From: Bacteroidota bacterium
Lineage (GTDB): Bacteria > Bacteroidota > Bacteroidia > Chitinophagales > Chitinophagaceae
DNA length: 64,000 nt
Direction of reading: 5' to 3'
Assembly (NCBI GenBank): GCA_020161535.1
Contig: JAIUNW010000010.1
Location: 124,001-188,000 of the forward strand
Below are positions 59,268 through 64,000 of the stretch, piece by piece. Made by a program: the position numbers and the translations under genes. Within the stretch, counting starts at the first letter, position 1; each line of letters begins with the position of its first letter. A model generated the notes under the pieces. That model was not told where the DNA came from. It did no database searches and saw only the letters and a list, made by a program, of their open reading frames with translations.

Positions 59268-60773
59268 TCAGCGCATAGATAGCAGGGTCTCCAGCAAGTG
59301 ACGTTCGTTGCTGAGGCGCGGCACTTTGTGCTGGCCGCCAAGCTTTCCGTTGGCATTGAGCCATTGGTTGAAGAAACCCTTGTTCACTGCATGTACAATG
59401 GGCATGCGAAGCGCAATGTCTTTGTGCCGTTTGGCTTCGTAGTCGCTGTTCAGGTTTTTCAGTGCTGTATCCAGTTCGTACGCAAAATGTGCAATATCGG
59501 CCGGCTGTTTTTCGAATTCGATCAACCATTCATGGGCGCCGTTGCCATTGGCAGAAAAATAGACCGGGGCTGCAGTATAATCGTTCACAGCGGCACCGGT
59601 TTTTTCGCAGGCGATGGCAATGGCGCGATCGGTATTGTCGACTATCACTTCTTCGCCAAACGCATTCATATAATGTTTAAGGCGTCCGCTGACTTTGATG
59701 CGATAAGGTTTTAGCGAGCTGAACTGCACGGTGTCACCGACAATATAACGCCATAGTCCGCCAGTAGTACTGATCACCAGGGCATAGTTTTTTCCCAATT
59801 CTACTTTATCGAGCCCGATGGTTTCCGGGAAGGACTTACCATATTCTTCCACCGGCATGAACTCATAAAAGATACCGTGGTTGGTGAAGAGCAACATGCC
59901 ATCGGCTTCGGTATGATCCTGCGCAGCAAAAAAGCCTTCGCTGGCATTGTACATTTCAAGGTAGTTGATGTCTTTGCCCATCAACTGCCTGAACTGCTCA
60001 CGGTAAGGCGTAAACGAAACACCGCCGTGGATATAAAGTTCCAGTTGGGGCCATACTTCGGCTATGCATGACCGCCCGGTCATTTCGAGTATGCGCTTCA
60101 GCAATACCAGGGTCCAGGTGGGCACGCCTGAAATGGAAGTAACGTTTTCGGGAATGGTATTGAGGGCGAGTTGTTCCAGTTTCTGTTCCCATTCATCCAT
60201 CAGGGCGATGGACAGATCGGGGGTACGAATCCAATGCCCCCAGAACGGCGAGTTCTGCAACAACACAGCACTCAGGTCGCCATAGCTGACGGCTTCATCA
60301 AACTGACTCACCTGGTGACTACCACCAATCACGAGCCCCTTACCGGTTAGCAGTTCCGAATCGGGATTTGACGCATAGTACATGGTGAGCACATCTTTGG
60401 CGCCCTGGTAATGGTTCTGCTTCAGGCTTTCTTCGCTGATGGGAATGAACTTGCTTTTGTCGCTCGTTGTGCCGCTGCTCTTGGCAAACCATGAAATGGG
60501 GCTGTTCCAGAGCACATTTTCTTCGCCCGCCATCATCCTTTCGATATAGGGCTTGAGGTCATTGTACTCGTGAACGGGGATGGTTTGCTTAAAGGTGCGG
60601 ATATTGAACAGCTTGTTCATGCCATATTGACGACCAAATTCGGTGTATTGGGCAGTGGTGACCAGCTCCTGCAATACTTCCCGCTGGGCGGCCATCGGAT
60701 CTTTGATCCAATCGTCGATCTGCCAAAGCCGGAGCCTGGCCAGTCTTGATATGGCCGGTGAAATGATCTTCAT
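59268..60773 (-). CDS. GH3 auxin-responsive-promoter family adenylating enzyme
   Basis: 501 residues. WFAKSSGTTSDKSKFIPIS is the phosphate-binding loop of GH3 enzymes, MYNASEGFFAAQD and VISTTGGLWRYIVGDTVQF the nucleotide and hinge motifs. In plants GH3 proteins adenylate acids and join them to amino acids; bacterial substrates are unknown. It has no signal peptide and is cytoplasmic. It lies between lptB and fabG, a layout that suggests an envelope or lipid role by association only. Confidence 0.9.
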   Translation of the reverse strand: MKIISPAISRLARLRLWQIDDWIKDPMAAQREVLQELVTTAQYTEFGRQYGMNKLFNIRTFKQTIPVHEYNDLKPYIERMMAGEENVLWNSPISWFAKSSGTTSDKSKFIPISEESLKQNHYQGAKDVLTMYYASNPDSELLTGKGLVIGGSHQVSQFDEAVSYGDLSAVLLQNSPFWGHWIRTPDLSIALMDEWEQKLEQLALNTIPENVTSISGVPTWTLVLLKRILEMTGRSCIAEVWPQLELYIHGGVSFTPYREQFRQLMGKDINYLEMYNASEGFFAAQDHTEADGMLLFTNHGIFYEFMPVEEYGKSFPETIGLDKVELGKNYALVISTTGGLWRYIVGDTVQFSSLKPYRIKVSGRLKHYMNAFGEEVIVDNTDRAIAIACEKTGAAVNDYTAAPVYFSANGNGAHEWLIEFEKQPADIAHFAYELDTALKNLNSDYEAKRHKDIALRMPIVHAVNKGFFNQWLNANGKLGGQHKVPRLSNERHLLETLLSMR

Positions 60774-60806
60774 ACAGCAGCCCCAAAATACGGGAAAACA
60801 GGGAGA

Positions 60807-61592
60807 TTACAAGCTAGGGAGATCACCGATGCCCTTCATAACCTCGTCGTAGAGATAGTCTTTGCGTTTCAGCTCGAAATTGCGCCCCAGGTACAGGCGA
60901 CGCACCTGTTCATCGGCGGCCAGTTCTTCGGCGGTGCCATGTTTAAAGATCTTGCCCTCAATCAGCAGGTAGGCGCGGTCGCAAATGGACAGGGTTTCGT
61001 TCACGTTGTGGTCGGTTATCAGGATGCCGATGTTCTTGAATTTGAGGCGGGCCACCACGGTTTGGATGTCTTCAACCGCGATGGGGTCCACACCGGCAAA
61101 GGGCTCATCGAGCAGGATAAAATTCGGGTTCACGGCCAGGGCCCGGGCGATTTCGGTTCTACGGCGCTCGCCCCCGCTCAGGCTATCACCCCGGTTCTTG
61201 CGCACATGGTGGAGGCGGAACTCATCCAGCAGGTCTTCCAGTTTGTCTTTTTGCTCGGCCTTGCTCAGTTTGGTCATTTCCAGTACGGCGCGGATATTGT
61301 CTTCAACCGTCAACGACCGGAACACCGATGCTTCCTGCGGCAGGTAGCCAATACCGAGTTGCGCGCGCTTGTACATGGGCAGGCGCGTGATGTCTTCGTT
61401 GTTAAGGGTAACCTTGCCTTCATCGGGTTTGATAAGCCCGACCACCATGTAAAAGGTGGTGGTTTTACCGGCGCCGTTGGGGCCTAATAGTCCGACGATC
61501 TCGCCTTGTTTTACATTGACGGATACATGGTTTACCACCGTTCGGCGGCCGTATGTTTTAACGAGCTCGTGGGTTTGTATGACCTGGTTCAA
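60807..61592 (-). CDS. lptB: LPS export ABC-transporter ATPase LptB
   Basis: 261 residues. Walker [10 protein letters not shown], the Q loop in [17 protein letters not shown], signature [15 protein letters not shown] and Walker [15 protein letters not shown]. The sequence [12 protein letters not shown] is the LptB mark. With LptF, LptG and LptC it extracts LPS from the inner membrane; lptC lies at 38649. A -7 box sits 15 bp before its ATG and back to back with the metF promoter. Confidence 0.95.
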   Translation of the reverse strand: MNQVIQTHELVKTYGRRTVVNHVSVNVKQGEIVGLLGPNGAGKTTTFYMVVGLIKPDEGKVTLNNEDITRLPMYKRAQLGIGYLPQEASVFRSLTVEDNIRAVLEMTKLSKAEQKDKLEDLLDEFRLHHVRKNRGDSLSGGERRRTEIARALAVNPNFILLDEPFAGVDPIAVEDIQTVVARLKFKNIGILITDHNVNETLSICDRAYLLIEGKIFKHGTAEELAADEQVRRLYLGRNFELKRKDYLYDEVMKGIGDLPSL

Positions 61593-61606
61593 CGCGGTGC
61601 TTTTGG

Positions 61607-61614
61607 CAAAAATA
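61607..61614 (-). promoter_or_regulatory. -7 box of the lptB promoter
   Basis: On the minus strand this reads TATTTTTG, an exact TAnnTTTG, 15 bp before ATG 61592. Its upstream contacts would overlap the metF promoter. Confidence 0.5.
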
Positions 61615-61616
61615 CC

Positions 61617-61646
61617 TTGTAAATTGATAATGCCGTGCTAAGTTTG
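61617..61646 (+). promoter_or_regulatory. metF promoter
   Basis: TTG (61617-61619), a 19-bp spacer and TAAGTTTG (61639-61646), an exact consensus, 30 bp before ATG 61676. Confidence 0.6.
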
Positions 61647-61675
61647 CCAATAGTTCAATCATCACTTGTAGAGAC

Positions 61676-62629
61676 ATGAAGGTTATCGACCATATCAACC
61701 AGGCAAAGAAAACCCTGGTTTCTTTTGAGATACTGCCACCGCTGAAAGGAAAAGGTATTAAAGCGATTTACGACCACCTCGACCCCCTGATGGATTTTAA
61801 GCCGGCCTTTATCAATGTTACCTATCACCGCAGCGAGACCATGTTCAAGAAGCAGGCCGATGGTTCTTTTTCCAAGATCGAAGTGCGGAAGAGACCCGGT
61901 ACCGTGGGTATCTGTGCAGCGATTATGCAGCATTATAAAGTGGATCCGGTACCGCACCTGATTTGCGGCGGCTTTACCCGCGAAGAAACCGAACACGCGC
62001 TGATCGACCTGGCTTTTCTGGGCATCGACAATGTGTTGGTGTTGCGCGGCGATGCGGCCAAGAATGAAGCGTCTTTTGAACCCGAACCCAACGGTAACCG
62101 GTATGCGATCGATTTGCTGAAACAGGTGGTGAACCTCAACCATGGTATCTACCTCGAAGAAGAAGTGAAAGACTATGGCAATGCCAAATTCTGCATCGGC
62201 GTAGCGGGCTATCCCGAGAAACATTTCGAATCGCCCAACCGCGAAATGGATATCCAATACCTGAAAGCCAAGGTGGCAGCGGGCGCCGAGTATGTGGTGA
62301 CCCAGATGTTCTTCGACAACCAGAAATATTTCGAGTACGTGGACAAATGCCGCGAAGCGGGGATTACGATTCCCATCATCCCCGGACTCAAACCGATCTA
62401 TTCCAAGAAGCAACTCTCCATTTTGCCCCGCATCTTCCACGTGGATATGCCGATGGCCCTGAGTGAAGCCATCACCAAAGCCAAAACCGACGAAGAGGTA
62501 GAAGAAGTGGGCGCCGACTGGTTATTGGCGCAAAGCCGCGAACTGAAAAATGCCGGTGTGCCGGTATTGCATTATTATACACTCGGCAAACCTAAACTGA
62601 TCCACAAAGTGGTGAAGGAATTGTTTTAA
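61676..62629 (+). CDS. metF: 5,10-methylenetetrahydrofolate reductase
   Basis: 317 residues, the bacterial MetF length. VSFEILPPLKGKGI holds the catalytic Glu in the N-terminal strand, and PHLICGGFTREETE, DNVLVLRGDAA and YVVTQMFFDNQKYFEYV are conserved flavin and folate regions. It makes 5-methyltetrahydrofolate for methionine synthesis. It diverges from lptB with its own promoter. No SAM riboswitch is visible: only 29 nt separate the -7 box from the start. Confidence 0.95.
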   Translation: MKVIDHINQAKKTLVSFEILPPLKGKGIKAIYDHLDPLMDFKPAFINVTYHRSETMFKKQADGSFSKIEVRKRPGTVGICAAIMQHYKVDPVPHLICGGFTREETEHALIDLAFLGIDNVLVLRGDAAKNEASFEPEPNGNRYAIDLLKQVVNLNHGIYLEEEVKDYGNAKFCIGVAGYPEKHFESPNREMDIQYLKAKVAAGAEYVVTQMFFDNQKYFEYVDKCREAGITIPIIPGLKPIYSKKQLSILPRIFHVDMPMALSEAITKAKTDEEVEEVGADWLLAQSRELKNAGVPVLHYYTLGKPKLIHKVVKELF

Positions 62630-62644
62630 GAAAGCACAAATCGC

Positions 62645-63103
62645 ATGAAACCTATCAAACTGCCTATTGCCGGCTTTCTTTTTGCTGGCATTCTTTTGTT
62701 GTTGGTGGCGCTCGCGCTGATTAGCTATAAGAAGACAACGTTGATTAACCTGCGTGACACAGCCATCGCAACGCCGCTGTATGGGCTGTTTCTAACAGCG
62801 GCCATCGCCTTGCTGGTCATTTGGGGTAGCTACCAGACAATCGGTAAATTTTTATATAGCCCGACACTCACCTGGTTGCATTTACTAACAACCATTTTGC
62901 CGCTGTTCCTATTATTGGCGCTGTTTTCGTTCACCAATCAGGGAATGCCATCGACGCCCCGACGATACATCGACATCGACAACAGTCAAATCTCCCTGCT
63001 ATCCAAATTGGTCAGCGGTTTGTTTTGGCTATTGCTGTTGGCGCAACTGGTGTATAGTGTAAACTTCTTACTGGGTTTTTTTGCCAAAAAGCCGGGCATA
63101 TAA
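62645..63103 (+). CDS. Hypothetical four-helix membrane protein
   Basis: 152 residues with four hydrophobic segments (GFLFAGILLLLVALALISY, LYGLFLTAAIALLVIWGSY, LLTTILPLFLLLALFSF, LVSGLFWLLLLAQLVYSV). No family recognised. It starts 15 bp after metF, so it is probably cotranscribed, and ends at a hairpin terminator. Confidence 0.7.
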   Translation: MKPIKLPIAGFLFAGILLLLVALALISYKKTTLINLRDTAIATPLYGLFLTAAIALLVIWGSYQTIGKFLYSPTLTWLHLLTTILPLFLLLALFSFTNQGMPSTPRRYIDIDNSQISLLSKLVSGLFWLLLLAQLVYSVNFLLGFFAKKPGI

Positions 63104-63126
63104 AAGCCGCTCACGTGGAGCGGCTT
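63104..63126. terminator. Hairpin terminator between convergent genes
   Basis: AAGCCGCTC (63104-63112) and GAGCGGCTT (63118-63126) pair fully over a 5-nt loop. Four T follow only in minus-strand reading, so it best ends the outer-membrane protein gene and also sits right behind the plus-strand stop codon. Confidence 0.75.
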
Positions 63127-63151
63127 CCCGTATAATCGATCTAGCAAATAA

Positions 63152-63838
63152 TTACAAACTAACTCCCAGCGAAAGACTCAGCACCCTGTTCTTGCTTTTA
63201 TCATCGGTGCCATTGTCGGTGCCCGAATAAATTTTGGCCAATCCCAATCCATAATTTACCGAGAGCAGCAGGTTGTGAAAAGCAAAGCCGGCAGTTGCGG
63301 TAACACCATAATCAAAGCGCTTCAGCTTACCATAACCAGCATCTTCTTCATTGCTGGTGGTCGGATCGTCGTTGCTAAACTTGATTTTGTTTTCCTGGTG
63401 TACAACAAAGCCAGAGAAATTGCCGTCGAAAGTACGTTTGCCACTAACACCCATGGCGGCATAGCCACCCGCGCCAAAGAATATTTTAGACTCTTTATCG
63501 ATCAATGGCAGGTTCACCACCAGGTTCACCGGTACTTCTACATAGCCGGGGTTGAATTTAGACTTCGCATAATAGGCACCTTCAGACCATTCCACTTTGG
63601 CGCCCTTGCTGGCAAACTGAATACCGGGTTGAATGGATAGCACGGGCAGGATGGGAAGATCAGCCATCAAGCCGGCATGGAAACCAGGCAAAGTATTGGC
63701 ATCGTTCACATTTCCGTCTTTATTATAACTCACGTTAGAAAGGTTCAAACCTCCCTTTAAATAGAATTTCGGATCCTGTGCATTTGTTTTCAGGGCTACT
63801 GCGGCCAGGGCCAGCAAAAGGACAATTGATTTTTTCAT
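63152..63838 (-). CDS. PorT-like outer-membrane beta-barrel protein
   Basis: 228 residues. The signal KKSIVLLLALAAVALKTNAQ is followed by FYLKGGLNLSNVSY and PGFHAGLMADLPILPVLSIQPGIQFASKGAK, the pattern of the PorT / OMP_b-brl_2 family. Alternating strands continue to the end (VLSLSLGVSL), as barrels require. The function of such small barrels is usually unknown; PorT itself serves type IX secretion, but no other Por gene is here. It is convergent with the membrane protein gene. Confidence 0.88.
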   Translation of the reverse strand: MKKSIVLLLALAAVALKTNAQDPKFYLKGGLNLSNVSYNKDGNVNDANTLPGFHAGLMADLPILPVLSIQPGIQFASKGAKVEWSEGAYYAKSKFNPGYVEVPVNLVVNLPLIDKESKIFFGAGGYAAMGVSGKRTFDGNFSGFVVHQENKIKFSNDDPTTSNEEDAGYGKLKRFDYGVTATAGFAFHNLLLSVNYGLGLAKIYSGTDNGTDDKSKNRVLSLSLGVSL

Positions 63839-63932
63839 GTTGGTTACTATTACTTGTTATCGGGTTAAAAAAGTTTTGAGTAGGGTTTGATATATGGCAT
63901 GTAACGCGGCGCTATTCGCTAAAATCGTGCCA

Positions 63933-64000
63933 CTAGGGCAGCAAGCTTTGGAATACGGTTTTGTTCACTTGTATGGGGTATTTCTTCTTCAGGCGATTGA
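63933..64000 (-). CDS. Probable C-terminal end of a gene running in from the right edge
   Basis: On the minus strand an open frame enters at the window edge and reads NRLKKKYPIQVNKTVFQSLLP before a TAG at 63935-63933. The text is protein-like and the next 94 bp to the barrel gene hold nothing else, but only about 22 codons are visible and the other frames are also partly open. No family can be named. Confidence 0.35.
   Translation of the reverse strand, partial: NRLKKKYPIQVNKTVFQSLLP

Noticed and set aside
1..64000. tRNA, rRNA, insertion sequences, integrases or phage genes
   Set aside because: I looked through the gaps and gene products and saw none; gaps are mostly below 150 bp.

Overview
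The window looks like chromosomal DNA of a pigmented, Chitinophagaceae-like member of the Bacteroidota. The evidence is repeated promoter boxes of the Bacteroidota type (TAnnTTTG, with TTG about 19 bp upstream) placed only 5-35 bp before start codons, DUF5916, LptC and PorT-like outer-membrane proteins, and a large flexirubin/aryl-polyene type pigment cluster. The species call is inference from gene content; no rRNA or tRNA gene was found.

Layout. 1-6850 is housekeeping and small genes: a cut-off Gfo/Idh/MocA oxidoreductase, a membrane acetyltransferase, the translational GTPase TypA, a small VOC / hypothetical / LMW-phosphatase operon, a lipoprotein, and a tiny gene that is only complete after a -1 frameshift. 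6918-31785 is one long, tightly overlapping same-strand cluster for an aryl polyene. Tyrosine ammonia-lyase should make 4-coumarate, a PaaK-like ligase activates it, and AcpS arms two carrier proteins. Three intact and two degenerate ketosynthases, a ketoreductase and two complementary half-site dehydratases extend the chain. A methyltransferase, a halogenase-like flavoprotein and a CrtI-like flavoprotein may tailor it. LpxL-like and PlsC-like acyltransferases, a giant RND-acyltransferase-methyltransferase fusion, LolA and a LolB-like lipoprotein fit lipid attachment and envelope export. The darA/darB dialkylresorcinol genes expected for a true flexirubin are not in the window.

31837-41000 holds a TPR protein, a DUF5117-type metalloprotease, MeaB, then a plus-strand run of glycosyltransferase, Lon-substrate-binding-domain protein, type III pantothenate kinase and LptC, and a convergent serine hydrolase. 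41011-47003 is a TetR-controlled EmrA-EmrB-TolC efflux operon with an aldehyde dehydrogenase behind it; two tandem inverted repeats overlap the tetR promoter. 47031-49363 is a di-haem peroxidase plus a small cytochrome c lipoprotein.

49364-51006 is a repeat-rich, AT-richer island around a DUF2625 gene. It has 7-bp, 23-bp and 21-bp repeats, a bidirectional terminator, and a minus-strand promoter-repeat-terminator unit with no clean ORF. 51007-64000 returns to ordinary genes: an SDR, a DUF5916 protein, LysS, a GH9-NodB fusion, FabG, a GH3 adenylating enzyme, LptB divergent from MetF, a membrane protein, a PorT-like barrel and a probable cut-off gene at the right edge.
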